This document shows positions 1-8,413 of a stretch of DNA of 64,000 nucleotides, piece by piece. Position 1 is the first letter of the stretch; every line of letters starts with the position of its first letter. The position numbers and the translations under genes were made by a program. Origin of the DNA: Candidatus Omnitrophota bacterium (GTDB lineage: Bacteria > Omnitrophota > Gorgyraeia > 2-02-FULL-51-18). The stretch lies in contig JAJVIE010000013.1 in assembly GCA_022072175.1 (NCBI GenBank), positions 194,746 through 258,745 on the forward strand, in the 5' to 3' direction. The notes under the pieces are model-generated. The model had not been told where the DNA came from, did not search any database, and was given only the letters and a program-made list of their open reading frames with translations.

Positions 1-802
1 TTGAGCGCAGCATCAGCGCGGCCGCCGTCAGCGCGAGCACACCGGCGGCGACTTGAGCGTGTCCGGCTGCCTCAAGGGCCAATCCGGCGAACAGCGACAC
101 ACCCCCCGCGATCTGGGCCAGGACCGAGGCGCCGCCCGGCGGCCCGGACCGGCGCATCTCCTGCGGGTCCGGCTGACGCTGACTGCCCATCAGCCGCGGT
201 CCCAGGAAACCGCCGACGCCCAAGACTACGCTCAACAAAAAACCTTTTTCCCACAGGAGTTTGGCCAGGACCGTCCAAAAAGCGTCCATCGGCCGCTCCA
301 GCCCGATGAGCTGGATCAGTGACCCGGCCAGGGCCGAAGCGAACGCCACCGGCAGCCAAACGAACTCCACCGGAGGCCGCGGGGCTCCCGAAGACCGCGA
401 TCCCAGGCGCTTTACGATGAAACGCGCGAGCGTCAGCACCCAGGCGATCTCGATGACCGCGACCCATTTCCATGCGCCCAGCTCGAGCGCCGTGTAGAGC
501 CCCGTCAGGAGCCCCAGGACGCTGAGCACTTCGGAGCGCGTTGAAGGGCCTGTCGCCGAGAAGCGCGGGACCGCCGTCATGAGGAACCCCGCGATGTAGG
601 CGCCCATGAAAAGGCGCGTCTGGATCACCGCGTGCACTCCGACGGGATAGCTCTCCTTCCACCCGAGGCCATAGGCCATCCAGTGGCCGATGCCGTGCAG
701 ACCCATGAGCATCCCGAAAAGGAAAAGCAGGCGGTAAGGTTCGGTCCATACCGCCGCACGGCGACCGCTGAAGACCGTGGACCCGGAGGCGTTACGATCC
801 AT
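1..802 (-). CDS. nnrS: NnrS family heme/copper membrane protein (partial)
   Basis: The minus frame is open from an ATG at 802 to the window edge, about 267 residues with no stop, so the C-terminus is missing. The translation is strongly hydrophobic with roughly seven membrane segments. It carries NnrS-type features near residues 40-85: a GIGHW and HAV histidine pair followed by GFLMTAVPRF. NnrS proteins are inner-membrane heme- and copper-containing proteins linked to nitric oxide metabolism or resistance. The start overlaps the end of the CbiX-like gene by 11 bp, so the two are probably cotranscribed, with the chelatase gene first. Identity rests on motif recognition; family membership is fairly secure, but the exact role in this organism is not. 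Confidence 0.75.
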   Translation of the reverse strand, partial: MDRNASGSTVFSGRRAAVWTEPYRLLFLFGMLMGLHGIGHWMAYGLGWKESYPVGVHAVIQTRLFMGAYIAGFLMTAVPRFSATGPSTRSEVLSVLGLLTGLYTALELGAWKWVAVIEIAWVLTLARFIVKRLGSRSSGAPRPPVEFVWLPVAFASALAGSLIQLIGLERPMDAFWTVLAKLLWEKGFLLSVVLGVGGFLGPRLMGSQRQPDPQEMRRSGPPGGASVLAQIAGGVSLFAGLALEAAGHAQVAAGVLALTAAALMLRS

Positions 803-1331
803 GGGAGGTCAGTTGACGGTGATGCCGGATCCGCGCGGCCAGAAAGACGGCCGTCTCGGCCGGATCGATGGGCCACACGTACTCGAGCGTGAGGTCCGGA
901 TAGGCGTTCCTGGCCTTGCGGATCTCCTCGGGGATCTCGCGTTCGGAGTGCACGCCTCCGCGGGTGAGCATCGGCGTGGCGACGTACACGCGGCGCCGGC
1001 CCTCGCGCGCCAGCGCCTCGATCGCCGAGGCGATATCCGGATCACAGAACTCGTTGAAAGCCACGCGCACTTCCATGCCCAGTTCGCGTCCGAGGTGGGC
1101 CGCAAGCTCCGTCGAGGAAGCCCAGAAGAGGTCGTTGGAGTGCGTGCGGCGCCAGGAGCGCATCCTGAGGTCGAGCTCGCGGAAACGCCGCTCCTGTGGA
1201 TCGGCCGCCGGCCCTCCGTGCGCGTGCCCGTACCGGGCCTTGAGCCGGAAGAACTCCGCCCGCTCGCTCTCCGGGAAATCCGCCGGCACCGCTCCGTGCA
1301 TCACCAAGAGGACCACGCTCGCTGGATCCAT
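792..1331 (-). CDS. CbiX-type sirohydrochlorin chelatase-like protein
   Basis: A protein of about 179 residues with a CbiX/SirB-type fold signature. Near the N-terminus is a VVLLVMHGA segment with the metal-binding histidine, and later YVATPMLTRGG, the second-half chelatase motif followed by a histidine. CbiX/SirB enzymes insert Co or Fe into sirohydrochlorin for cobalamin or siroheme. I chose the ATG at 1331 because AGGAGA lies 7 nt upstream; an in-frame ATG cluster reaches 1358. The 3' end overlaps nnrS by 11 bp. The insert around residues 35-60 (KARYGHAHGG) is longer than in minimal CbiX. A tetrapyrrole chelatase next to a heme-dependent membrane protein makes sense, but the metal and substrate are inferred. 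Confidence 0.65.
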   Translation of the reverse strand: MDPASVVLLVMHGAVPADFPESERAEFFRLKARYGHAHGGPAADPQERRFRELDLRMRSWRRTHSNDLFWASSTELAAHLGRELGMEVRVAFNEFCDPDIASAIEALAREGRRRVYVATPMLTRGGVHSEREIPEEIRKARNAYPDLTLEYVWPIDPAETAVFLAARIRHHRQLTSHGS

Positions 1332-1356
1332 CGTCAGGTCTCCTATGGTCATCATC

Positions 1357-1384
1357 ATAACACCCCCGTGTTATAATCCGCCGC
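1357..1384. promoter_or_regulatory. Divergent overlapping promoters with an inverted repeat
   Basis: A perfect TATAAT box lies at 1372-1377 on plus, exactly 7 nt before the methyltransferase ATG at 1385. On minus, TATAAC (1375-1370) reads towards the chelatase/nnrS operon. The two -10 boxes share bases. An inverted repeat ATAACAC-CCCC-GTGTTAT spans 1357-1374 and covers both. Neither direction has a good -35. The layout would let one protein or polymerase occupy only one promoter at a time. Confidence 0.55.
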
Positions 1385-2671
1385 ATGCGACCCGACCGGC
1401 CTCCGATCGAGCTGACAGCGGGAGAGTTGACGCCCAAGGGCCCCGCCGCCGCGGAGCACGCCGGGCGCCCGTACCTGCTGTGGGGGGCCCTGCCCGGCGA
1501 GCGCGTGCTCGCGCGTCCGTACAAGAAGGGACGCGAATGGTACGCCGCCGCGCTCGAGGTGCTCGACCGATCGCCCCACCGCGTCGAGACGGCCGAACCC
1601 CATCACCTGTGCTGTTCGCCCTGGCAGATCCTCTCGGACGAGCTGGCCTCGCTCACCAAGCGCCGCATCGCCTCGGCGGCGTACCGGGCGGCGGGGCATC
1701 CGGTATCCGCTGACGCACTCGAGCTGCTGTCGGACCCCGCGCGGAGATACGGCTACCGCAATAAGATGGAATACGGCTTTTACGCCGACGAGTCGGGACT
1801 GTTCTTCTCGTTCTTCGAGCGGCACTGGAAGCGCAAGTGCCCGATCGACGTCTGCCGCCTGGCCGAAGCTTCGCTCAACACCGCCGCGCTGGGCGTTCTC
1901 GGACACCTGCGCGCGGCCGGCCGCCAAGGGCGACCGTACAAGACGCTCCTTCTGCGGCACGATGGCTCCGGCAACACGATCGCATCGTTGTACGTCACCG
2001 ACGGAGAGTGGAGCTTGGGACATCCGGAGGGCGTGACGGGATTGGCCGGTTTTCAGGTGCACCATTCCGACCGGCGGACACCGGCGTCGGTGTCCCACGC
2101 CGAGCTGTACCGATGGGGGACGGACACGCTCGAGACGCCGGTGCTGGGCCGTCGTCTGAGCTACGGGGTCGGTAGTTTTTTTCAGATCAATGTGCCGCTG
2201 TTCGAGCGCGCGCTCGAGCGCATGGCACCGTACGTCGAAACGGGCCGGCCGCTGGTGGACCTCTACGGAGGAGTGGGCGCGATCGGCGTGTCCTTGGGAC
2301 AGCGCGCCGCTTCTGTCACGGTGGTGGATTCGGCGGCCGAAGCGATCGAACATGCGCAGCGCAACCTCGAGCGCCATCTGCCCGGACGCTCGCGCGCGGA
2401 GCTCGGGTCCGCCGAGAAGCTCTTGGATCACGTCACCGGCGAAGCCACGCTGATCGTGGACCCGCCTCGCACCGGCCTGCATCCCGAGGTCGTCTCACGG
2501 ATCCTGTCGGCCCTGCCGCCCCGCGTGATCTATCTCTCGTGCAACGTGCTGACGCAGGCGCGCGACTACGCGGCGCTCTCCTCCGCCTATGCGGTGCGGG
2601 AGCTGGTCCTGCTGGATTTTTTCCCCAACACGCCGCACATCGAGTCCCTGCTCATCCTCGAGCGCCGCTAG
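1385..2671 (+). CDS. TrmA/RlmD-family RNA (uracil-5-)-methyltransferase
   Basis: A 428-residue class I SAM-dependent RNA methyltransferase that makes 5-methyluridine in rRNA or tRNA. Visible features in order are an N-terminal TRAM-like beta segment (about 10-60), a cysteine pair in HLCCSPWQ near residue 76, a KRKCPIDVC segment near 150, FFQIN near 265, the SAM loop DLYGGVGAIGV near 295, DPPRTGLHPEV near 359, and the catalytic cysteine in YLSCN near 384. The cysteine spacing suggests a partial iron-sulfur site as in RlmD, although the classic CGGC cluster is not intact. The ATG sits 7 nt after a perfect TATAAT box with no Shine-Dalgarno, so the mRNA is probably leaderless. Its stop overlaps the convergent phosphatase stop in a shared CTAG. 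The target uridine cannot be assigned. Confidence 0.85.
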   Translation: MRPDRPPIELTAGELTPKGPAAAEHAGRPYLLWGALPGERVLARPYKKGREWYAAALEVLDRSPHRVETAEPHHLCCSPWQILSDELASLTKRRIASAAYRAAGHPVSADALELLSDPARRYGYRNKMEYGFYADESGLFFSFFERHWKRKCPIDVCRLAEASLNTAALGVLGHLRAAGRQGRPYKTLLLRHDGSGNTIASLYVTDGEWSLGHPEGVTGLAGFQVHHSDRRTPASVSHAELYRWGTDTLETPVLGRRLSYGVGSFFQINVPLFERALERMAPYVETGRPLVDLYGGVGAIGVSLGQRAASVTVVDSAAEAIEHAQRNLERHLPGRSRAELGSAEKLLDHVTGEATLIVDPPRTGLHPEVVSRILSALPPRVIYLSCNVLTQARDYAALSSAYAVRELVLLDFFPNTPHIESLLILERR

Positions 2672-3846
2672 ACGTTCTTGGTCTCCAACGCCAGCACCGA
2701 GATATCGTCGTCGGGTTTGCCGGGCAGGGCCCCGTGGTACACGTCCTTCATCAGCGAGTGCACGAGGTAATCCAGCGGCATGTTGTCCCGTGCGTCGCGC
2801 AACAGCCGCTGTGAGACGCGCTCAAGGCCGAGGTCCTCTCCCGAGCCGTCGCGTACCTCATAGATCCCGTCCGAGAACAGGAAGATCCGGTCCCCCGGCT
2901 CGAGCCGTACCGTGGCTTTGGTGTACGTCGCGTCCGGGAAGAGACCGATCGGGATCCCCTGCGTCGGCAGATGCACGGCCGTACCGTCGTTCTTCAGCCA
3001 CAGCGGCCCCGGGTGTCCGGCGGAGACATAAGTGAACTCTTGCGTCGTCAGGTCCAGGACACCGTAGACGATCGTGAAGACATGGTTCGTATAGGTCTCG
3101 CGCGAGAAGTGCCCGTTGAGCCGCTCGATGACCTTGAGCGGACACTTGGCCTCAGCGAAGGACCCGAGGAAGTGCGTCGCCGTGACCGACAAGAGCGAGG
3201 AAGCCACTCCGTGCCCGGTGACGTCGAGCACGTACAGCCCCAGACGCGTCTCATCGATGTAGAACGCGTTGAGATTGTCCCCCGCCAGCTCCTCACAGGG
3301 TTGGAAGAACCACGCGCACTCGAACTTCTCCGAGCGCGGCAGCTGTGTCGGCAGCAGTGAGCGCTGCACTTCATAAGCTCCGAGAAGCTCCGATCGCATA
3401 CGTTCGTTGATCGCCGTCAGCTGAAGGTTCTTGGCTTCGATCTCCCGGGTAAGGTCCTTGAGACGGATCTCCTGGAGCTTGTGTTCGGTCAAGTCGTGCC
3501 AGACGGCGATCAGCCCGGGCCGGCCGTCGATCTCGACGGCGTTCAGAGTCACCTCCACCGGGAACTCCTCGCCGTCCGTCTTACGGTGCACCCATTCGAA
3601 ACGATGCGATCCGTTGCGCCGCGCCAACTCGTCCATCTCCAGGCTCTTCTCGGAAGACAAGCGGCCGTCCGGCTGACGCTCTGGAGAGAGCGTGGACGGA
3701 TGCAGGCTCAACACTTCCAGACGCGATCGGCACTTGAGGAGCTCGACCGTAGCGTCGTTGCAGTCGGTGATGACGCCGTCGATGAGGATGAAGTGGGCGT
3801 CGGACGATCTCTCGAAGAGGATACGGTAGCGATCCGGGGAGCTCAC
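2668..3846 (-). CDS. PAS domain-SpoIIE (PP2C) serine phosphatase
   Basis: A 392-residue protein with an N-terminal PAS sensor (about 1-125, ending in a PAC-like VWHDLTEH segment), a helical linker (about 130-170) and a C-terminal RsbU/SpoIIE-type PP2C phosphatase. Phosphatase motifs are AGDNLNAFY (metal-binding Asp), DVTGHGVASSL, SAGHPGP, FLFSDGIYE and the terminal DDDISVL. Such proteins dephosphorylate anti-sigma-factor antagonists in partner-switching pathways. No kinase or STAS partner is encoded nearby, so the target is unknown. It is the last gene of a tight minus-strand operon and overlaps the GIY-YIG gene by 4 bp. No transmembrane segment is seen, so the protein should be cytoplasmic. 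Confidence 0.88.
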   Translation of the reverse strand: MSSPDRYRILFERSSDAHFILIDGVITDCNDATVELLKCRSRLEVLSLHPSTLSPERQPDGRLSSEKSLEMDELARRNGSHRFEWVHRKTDGEEFPVEVTLNAVEIDGRPGLIAVWHDLTEHKLQEIRLKDLTREIEAKNLQLTAINERMRSELLGAYEVQRSLLPTQLPRSEKFECAWFFQPCEELAGDNLNAFYIDETRLGLYVLDVTGHGVASSLLSVTATHFLGSFAEAKCPLKVIERLNGHFSRETYTNHVFTIVYGVLDLTTQEFTYVSAGHPGPLWLKNDGTAVHLPTQGIPIGLFPDATYTKATVRLEPGDRIFLFSDGIYEVRDGSGEDLGLERVSQRLLRDARDNMPLDYLVHSLMKDVYHGALPGKPDDDISVLALETKNV

Positions 3847-4088
3847 GTTCTCCTCCTTACCAACAGCAACTTGCGGCCGCGCGGCCAGCTTTTGATCTCG
3901 GCCTCACGGCTCTGCGCGGTCGAGCGCGTACGGCGGCGCTCGCTGTACACCACGCGGCAGGGCAGGCGCCCTCTGAGCGCTTTGGCGCCCCTGCCGGCGT
4001 TGTGCTCGGCCAGCCGCCTTTCAAGGTCGGTCGTCACCCCGGTGTACAAGCTGCCGTCCGAGCACGACAGTACATAGACCGTCCACAC
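3843..4088 (-). CDS. GIY-YIG domain protein (YhbQ/UPF0213-like)
   Basis: An 81-residue protein consisting of a single GIY-YIG nuclease-type domain. The N-terminus WTVYVLSC followed by SLYTGVTTDLERRLAEHN gives the two beta strands and the helix with the arginine; a glutamate in SREAEIKSW fits the metal-binding position. Short stand-alone proteins of this kind are common, and their cellular role is poorly known. The start is GTG at 4088, just after the hydrolase stop. It overlaps the phosphatase start by 4 bp, so translation is probably coupled. Confidence 0.85.
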   Translation of the reverse strand: MWTVYVLSCSDGSLYTGVTTDLERRLAEHNAGRGAKALRGRLPCRVVYSERRRTRSTAQSREAEIKSWPRGRKLLLVRRRT

Positions 4089-4090
4089 GG

Positions 4091-5194
4091 CTAGGCCTTC
4101 CTGCGGGACAAGAGCGGTCGGGCTAGCTCGGGCCGCTCAACGAGGTTGGCATAGTGCAGGACGGCGCTGGCGGCCGCGCCGCTGGCCTCGGCCTGTTCCC
4201 ACTGGCGGGTGAAGACCTCCGGCCGTTCGACCGCGGAGTACGCTCCGACAGCGATATGCACCCTCTCCAGCGAACCCAGACGACGCTTGGCGTCCTCAAG
4301 GTAGTACTCGAACTTGCCCGGCTCCGAGCTGTAGCACATGAGCGTCACATGGTCCACGAGCCCCGACTCGATCCAATCCTTCCAGTCCTGGTACGACTCC
4401 AACAGGGCCCTCGAATACGGCACAAGCCCGGTCGTGGAGACCTTGAGGGCCGGACGGACCGCGTGAACCCTCTCGGTCAGCTCACGCACGAGCGAGGTCA
4501 CCTGCTGTCTTTTCCACTCGCGCCACTCGGGGTCCTGCTCACCCTTGGGGGCGCGCCCGGCCTGATCACGGAACCGTCGCAGGTTCTCAGCGGTGTGTCC
4601 GTAGGAGGGTTCGGTGTCCGGATAGCGGATGTAATCGTACTGGATGCCGTCGAGCTCGGGATACGTCCGCGCGACGTCCTCCACGAGCTGACCCAGCCAC
4701 TCCCGCACGCGCGGATCGCCGGGCTCGAGGAAAAACTGTTTATCGACCTTGTAGCTCTCAAGACCCCATTTGATCGAGGTGTTGCGCGTCAGCACTCCCG
4801 CCCCGTAGCGCTTGAGGATCGGCGCGTCGTTGTTGGCCCCGAGACTGAGCAGGTTGATCCAGGCATGCACTTCGATCCCACGGGACTGCGCGGCCCGGAT
4901 CAGATAGGCCAGAGGGTCCTCGCCCAGAGCGGCACGGCACTGTTCGTACGGAGCCGTATCACCGGAGGAGGTGGGTACCCACGAGCGGCCGGAACGGTAG
5001 ACCTGGACGTACAGGATCGTCACGCCGCTGTCGGAGCTGAAACGCACCAGCTCGTCCATCGCCTGGCGGCTCTCGAACACGGCCGGAGCCGTCAGTACGG
5101 AGACGAAGAGCGCCCGGGACGGACCCTCGGCCGAGGCGGGGGCCGATGCCATCCCGCACAACAGGACCGCAACGGCCGTCAGCGGCGTTCTCAA
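4091..5194 (-). CDS. GHL10-like (DUF187/DUF4015 group) glycoside hydrolase, exported
   Basis: About 367 residues. I place the start at TTG 5194, overlapping the upstream stop as TTGA; this gives a clear signal peptide (RTPLTAVAVLLCGMASAP then ASAEG). The mature part looks like a TIM-barrel hydrolase of the GHL10 type: ILYVQVYRSG near residue 70, a HAWINLL strand, GIQYDYIRYP (candidate catalytic region) and DHVTLMCYSS near the C-terminal half. Members are extracytoplasmic and presumed to act on glycans, but characterised examples are few. A longer in-frame reading to 5299 exists but lies inside the upstream gene and would hide the signal peptide. Confidence 0.75.
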   Translation of the reverse strand: MRTPLTAVAVLLCGMASAPASAEGPSRALFVSVLTAPAVFESRQAMDELVRFSSDSGVTILYVQVYRSGRSWVPTSSGDTAPYEQCRAALGEDPLAYLIRAAQSRGIEVHAWINLLSLGANNDAPILKRYGAGVLTRNTSIKWGLESYKVDKQFFLEPGDPRVREWLGQLVEDVARTYPELDGIQYDYIRYPDTEPSYGHTAENLRRFRDQAGRAPKGEQDPEWREWKRQQVTSLVRELTERVHAVRPALKVSTTGLVPYSRALLESYQDWKDWIESGLVDHVTLMCYSSEPGKFEYYLEDAKRRLGSLERVHIAVGAYSAVERPEVFTRQWEQAEASGAAASAVLHYANLVERPELARPLLSRRKA

Positions 5195-5406
5195 GGACCC
5201 CAGAGCAGGGCGATCCGGCGGAACACGTCGATGCCCACCGGATAGGTGTAGAGGATGAGGACCAGGCTCACGGGCACCAGCACCCAGCGCATGACCCAAG
5301 AGCGCAATTCATCGTTCTTGATGCGGATGGGCAGCCACGTGCAGGCGGCCAGGAGCGCCAGCGTGCACGCTAGCCAGACGAACGGATGGTCGAAGAACGC
5401 TTTCAC
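5191..5406 (-). CDS. Small two-helix membrane protein, unknown function
   Basis: A 71-residue protein starting at GTG 5406 with a purine-rich GGGGAGGGG stretch upstream. It has two hydrophobic helices, about residues 8-25 (PFVWLACTLALLAAC) and 38-58 (VMRWVLVPVSLVLILYTYP), joined by a charged loop. I do not recognise a family. It is the first gene of the operon and its stop overlaps the TTG start of the hydrolase, so coupled translation is likely. On minus a TATAAT lies at 5447-5442, about 35 nt upstream, and could be its promoter. Confidence 0.6.
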   Translation of the reverse strand: MKAFFDHPFVWLACTLALLAACTWLPIRIKNDELRSWVMRWVLVPVSLVLILYTYPVGIDVFRRIALLWGP

Positions 5407-5441
5407 GGACGGCCCCTCCCCGGGCCTCAGGAACCACCGGC

Positions 5442-5447
5442 ATTATA
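5442..5447 (-). promoter_or_regulatory. Candidate -10 box for the hydrolase/phosphatase operon
   Basis: On the minus strand TATAAT reads 5447 to 5442, 35 nt before the GTG at 5406, leaving room for a short leader with a ribosome site. No clear -35 is seen 17 nt upstream. The CRP/FNR-type palindrome at 5481-5496 lies behind it and could act on both divergent transcripts. Confidence 0.4.
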
Positions 5448-5480
5448 CCCGATACCGGGCCGCCGGGTCCTCCGGGACGG

Positions 5481-5496
5481 TGTGACAAGCGTCACA
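5481..5496. promoter_or_regulatory. CRP/FNR-family binding site
   Basis: TGTGACAAGCGTCACA is an exact TGTGA-N6-TCACA palindrome, the textbook CRP-type site. Its centre (5488.5) is about 41.5 to 42.5 bases upstream of the predicted start of the nitronate monooxygenase transcript (5530-5531), the position of a class II activator. No CRP/FNR gene is in the window. Confidence 0.7.
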
Positions 5497-5517
5497 GCGG
5501 CCGGAGCGCTGTCCAGT

Positions 5518-5530
5518 TAGAGTAGCGTGG
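5518..5530 (+). promoter_or_regulatory. -10 box, leaderless promoter of the nitronate monooxygenase gene
   Basis: TAGAGT at 5518-5523 is followed by 7 nt and then the ATG at 5531. There is no Shine-Dalgarno in these 7 nt. No -35 hexamer is seen, as expected for a class II activator-dependent promoter with the CRP-type palindrome over that region. Confidence 0.5.
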
Positions 5531-6973
5531 ATGCTTAAGCCCCACCCTCTCTTGATCCAAGGCGGCATGGGTGCCGGAGTCTCCGGTTGGCACCTGGCAC
5601 GGACGGTCGCGCGCCTGGGACACCTCGGCGTGGTCTCCGGTACGGCTCTCGACGTCATCCTGGCACGCAAGCTCCAGCAGGGTGACCCCGGCGGACATCT
5701 GCGGCGGGCGCTGTCCGCGTTCCCGGACGGTCAGATGGCCGAGTCGATCCTGCGCCGCTATTACATCGCCGGTGGCAAACGCTCCGTCGAGCCCTACCGC
5801 CGTACTCCCCTGCCGTCCGCGCCTCTGCGTCGTGACCTCGAAGAACTGCTCATCGCGGCCAACTACTGCGAGGTCTTCCTCGCGCGGGATGGCCATGACG
5901 GTCTGATCGGCATCAACTTTCTTGAGAAGATCCAGACGACGCTCCTGCCGTCCCTGTACGGAGCAATGCTCGCCGGGGTGGACATCGTACTTATGGGTGC
6001 CGGTATTCCCTGGCAGGTCCCGGGCGTCCTTGACGCTCTCCAACGCCAGGAGCGTGTCCAGTACCGGTTGACGGTCACCGGAGCCGTTCCCGGCGAGGAC
6101 CACCAGGTCGAGTTCGAGCCCGGCGCCTATCCCCGGCTGGCCTCACAGACCCTGCGCCGTCCGGCTTTCCTGGCCATCGTCGCTTCGTCCACGTTGGCGG
6201 CCGCTCTGCTCAAACGAGCCACCGGCACCATCGAAGGTTTTGTCATCGAGGGCCACACCGCCGGCGGTCACAATGCCCCTCCGCGCGGCGCTCTGCGTCT
6301 GGACGAGCACGGACAGCCGGTGTACGGCGAGCGTGACGTCGTGGACCTCGAGGCCTTTCGCGGGTTCGGTCTGCCGTTCTGGCTGGCCGGTGGATACGGC
6401 GATCCGTCCCGGGTCACCGAGGCGCTGGACGCCGGCGCGGCGGGTGTTCAGGTCGGCACGGCTTTCGCGCTGTGCGAGGAGTCCGGTGTCGATCCCCTGC
6501 TCCGGGGACGGCTCTTGGAGCGCGTCCGGTCGGGCACCGCCGAGGTCTATACGGACCCGACGGCTTCGACGACAGGGTTCCCGTTCAAGGTCGCTCAGCT
6601 CGAAGGAACGATGTCGGAAGAGAGGGTCTGCCGCGAGCGCTCGCGGCTGTGCGATCTGGGATACCTGCGGCAACTCTACCGCAAAGACGACGGCTCGATC
6701 GGTTACCGCTGTCCGGGCGAGCCCGTCGAATCCTTCGTCGCCAAAGGCGGCCGTATTGAGGATACCCACGGCCGCAAATGCCTCTGCAACGGCCTGTTGG
6801 CCACCATCGGTCTGGGTCAGACCCGTCCATCCGGCTACCAGGAACGACCCATCGTTACGGCGGGGGACGCCCTCAAGGACATCGCCCGAACCTATCTCAG
6901 GGGCGGTCCGTCCTATACGGCGGCCGACGTCATCGACCTGCTGACCCGAACCCCGAGCGCGCCGCTTCCCTGA
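5531..6973 (+). CDS. Nitronate monooxygenase (2-nitropropane dioxygenase family)
   Basis: A 480-residue FMN-dependent TIM-barrel enzyme. Typical signs are LLIQGGMGAGVSG at the N-terminus, GIPWQVP near residue 160, EGHTAGGHN with the conserved glycine-histidine pair near 240, and GAAGVQVGTAF near 305, a phosphate-binding loop. It is longer than basic nitronate monooxygenases (about 320-360 residues) because of a C-terminal region with RKCLCNGLLATIG, as in PfaD-like relatives. The family oxidises nitronates or acts as an enoyl reductase in lipid synthesis, so the substrate is open. The gene has its own promoter with a CRP/FNR-type site and overlaps the convergent arsC gene by 44 bp. Confidence 0.82.
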   Translation: MLKPHPLLIQGGMGAGVSGWHLARTVARLGHLGVVSGTALDVILARKLQQGDPGGHLRRALSAFPDGQMAESILRRYYIAGGKRSVEPYRRTPLPSAPLRRDLEELLIAANYCEVFLARDGHDGLIGINFLEKIQTTLLPSLYGAMLAGVDIVLMGAGIPWQVPGVLDALQRQERVQYRLTVTGAVPGEDHQVEFEPGAYPRLASQTLRRPAFLAIVASSTLAAALLKRATGTIEGFVIEGHTAGGHNAPPRGALRLDEHGQPVYGERDVVDLEAFRGFGLPFWLAGGYGDPSRVTEALDAGAAGVQVGTAFALCEESGVDPLLRGRLLERVRSGTAEVYTDPTASTTGFPFKVAQLEGTMSEERVCRERSRLCDLGYLRQLYRKDDGSIGYRCPGEPVESFVAKGGRIEDTHGRKCLCNGLLATIGLGQTRPSGYQERPIVTAGDALKDIARTYLRGGPSYTAADVIDLLTRTPSAPLP

Positions 6974-7370
6974 AGCGTGCGTGGATCAGGTCCCGCACCT
7001 TCCGGAACTCCTCCACCACGGCCTCGGCGGCTGCTGGCTCGGCGTGCGGGGGGTCCGGAAAGGGCCAATGCAAGCGCTGGGTACCGCCCGGGAACGCCGG
7101 ACAGGTCCGATCCGCGTTGTCGCAGACGGTGACCACCGTATCGAACCGCTGACCCTCGAACTCCTTCAGGTGCTTCGAGCGGTGGCCCGAGATGTCGATA
7201 CCGATCTCCTTCATCACACGGATGGCCAGCGGGTGCACACGGGAGGGGGCCGAACCCGCGCTCTCGACCTCGTAGAGGTCCCCGCCATAATGACGTAGAA
7301 CACCCTCCGCCATCTGTGAACGGCAGGAGTTGCCGGTGCATAGGATCAGGACCCTCTTACGGGCGCTCAT
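6930..7370 (-). CDS. arsC: Arsenate reductase, thioredoxin-coupled LMW-phosphatase type
   Basis: About 146 residues starting at ATG 7370. The N-terminus has the phosphatase-like loop [14 protein letters not shown] (C-x5-R), and further on [10 protein letters not shown] supplies the two extra cysteines that relay the disulfide in the S. aureus plasmid-type enzyme. It reduces arsenate to arsenite using thioredoxin. It overlaps acr3 by 4 bp (ATGA) and is the third gene of an arsR-acr3-arsC operon. The frame continues open upstream inside acr3, but homology begins only at MSARKRV. The last 44 bp overlap the convergent nitronate monooxygenase gene. Confidence 0.92.
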   Translation of the reverse strand: MSARKRVLILCTGNSCRSQMAEGVLRHYGGDLYEVESAGSAPSRVHPLAIRVMKEIGIDISGHRSKHLKEFEGQRFDTVVTVCDNADRTCPAFPGGTQRLHWPFPDPPHAEPAAAEAVVEEFRKVRDLIHARFREAARSGFGSAGR

Positions 7371-8413
7371 CGGAGCCCCCTGAGCCTGAGACGGTTGGCC
7401 ACACCGACCAGTCCGATCATGACGGGTACTTCGATCAGCGGTCCGATCACGGCCGCGAAGGCTTGGCCCGAATCCACCCCGAAGACCGCGATGGCGACCG
7501 CGATCGCCAGCTCGAAGTTGTTGCTCGCCGCGGTGAACGACAACGCAGCCGTGCGCGGATAGTCCGTCCCCTGACGGCGGCTGATCCAATAGCTCACCGC
7601 GAACATCGCGACAAAATAGATGATGAGCGGTACCGCGATGCGTACGGCGTCCATCGGCAGGCGGAGAATGGATTCTCCTTTGAGACTGAACATCACGACG
7701 ATCGTGAAGAGCAGGGACACCAGCGTCAACGGCGAGATCCGCGGCAGGAGCTGCTCGCGGTACCAGACCTCCCCCTTGAGACGTATCGATCCGTACCGCG
7801 TCAGCAGGCCCGCGGCGAACGGCACGCCCAGGTACACTGCTACGCTCTCGGCGATCTGCCGCATCGTCACCGGCACCGCGTAGGCCGACAGGCCCATCGA
7901 TCCCGGCAGCCAGGTGATGAACAGATAAGCGTAAGCTCCGTAGAAGAAGATCTGAAAGAGACTGTTCAACGCCACCAGGCCCGCCGCGCACTCATCGTCG
8001 CCTCCGGCCAGGCGGTTCCAGACGATGACCATGGCGATACAACGGGCCAGTCCGATCAGGATCAGACCGCTCATGTACTGCGGCTCATCCCGCAGGAACA
8101 CATAGGCCAGCGCGAACATCAGCACAGGTCCGATCACCCAGTTCTGCGCCAGGCTCAACAGGAGGACCCGGCGGTCCTTGAGGACCCGCGGCAGGTCTTC
8201 GTACTTCACGCGCGCCAACGGCGGGTACATCATCAGGATGAGGCCGACCGCGATGGGGATGTGGGTCGTACCCACTTTCCAGGAGTCGATGATACCGGCG
8301 GTGTTCGGCCACAGATGTCCGATCACTAACCCGAGCGCCATCGCCGAGAAGATCCACAACGTCAGATACCGGTCCAGCAGACCGAGCCCGCGCGGTGTAC
8401 AGGTCTCAGTCAC
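7367..8413 (-). CDS. acr3: Arsenite efflux permease, ACR3 family
   Basis: A 348-residue, ten-helix transporter of the ACR3 (BASS superfamily) type that exports arsenite. The essential cysteine motif [11 protein letters not shown] is near residue 133, and a second conserved segment [15 protein letters not shown] is near 290. It starts at GTG 8413, overlapping the arsR stop by 8 bp, and ends in an ATGA overlap with arsC. It works with ArsC: arsenate is reduced in the cytoplasm and the arsenite exported. Both neighbours and the motif make the call secure. Confidence 0.95.
   Translation of the reverse strand: MTETCTPRGLGLLDRYLTLWIFSAMALGLVIGHLWPNTAGIIDSWKVGTTHIPIAVGLILMMYPPLARVKYEDLPRVLKDRRVLLLSLAQNWVIGPVLMFALAYVFLRDEPQYMSGLILIGLARCIAMVIVWNRLAGGDDECAAGLVALNSLFQIFFYGAYAYLFITWLPGSMGLSAYAVPVTMRQIAESVAVYLGVPFAAGLLTRYGSIRLKGEVWYREQLLPRISPLTLVSLLFTIVVMFSLKGESILRLPMDAVRIAVPLIIYFVAMFAVSYWISRRQGTDYPRTAALSFTAASNNFELAIAVAIAVFGVDSGQAFAAVIGPLIEVPVMIGLVGVANRLRLRGLR

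Noticed and set aside
6930..7991. 353-codon minus frame covering arsC
   Set aside because: Only the last 146 residues are ArsC; the first part is an off-frame reading of acr3.
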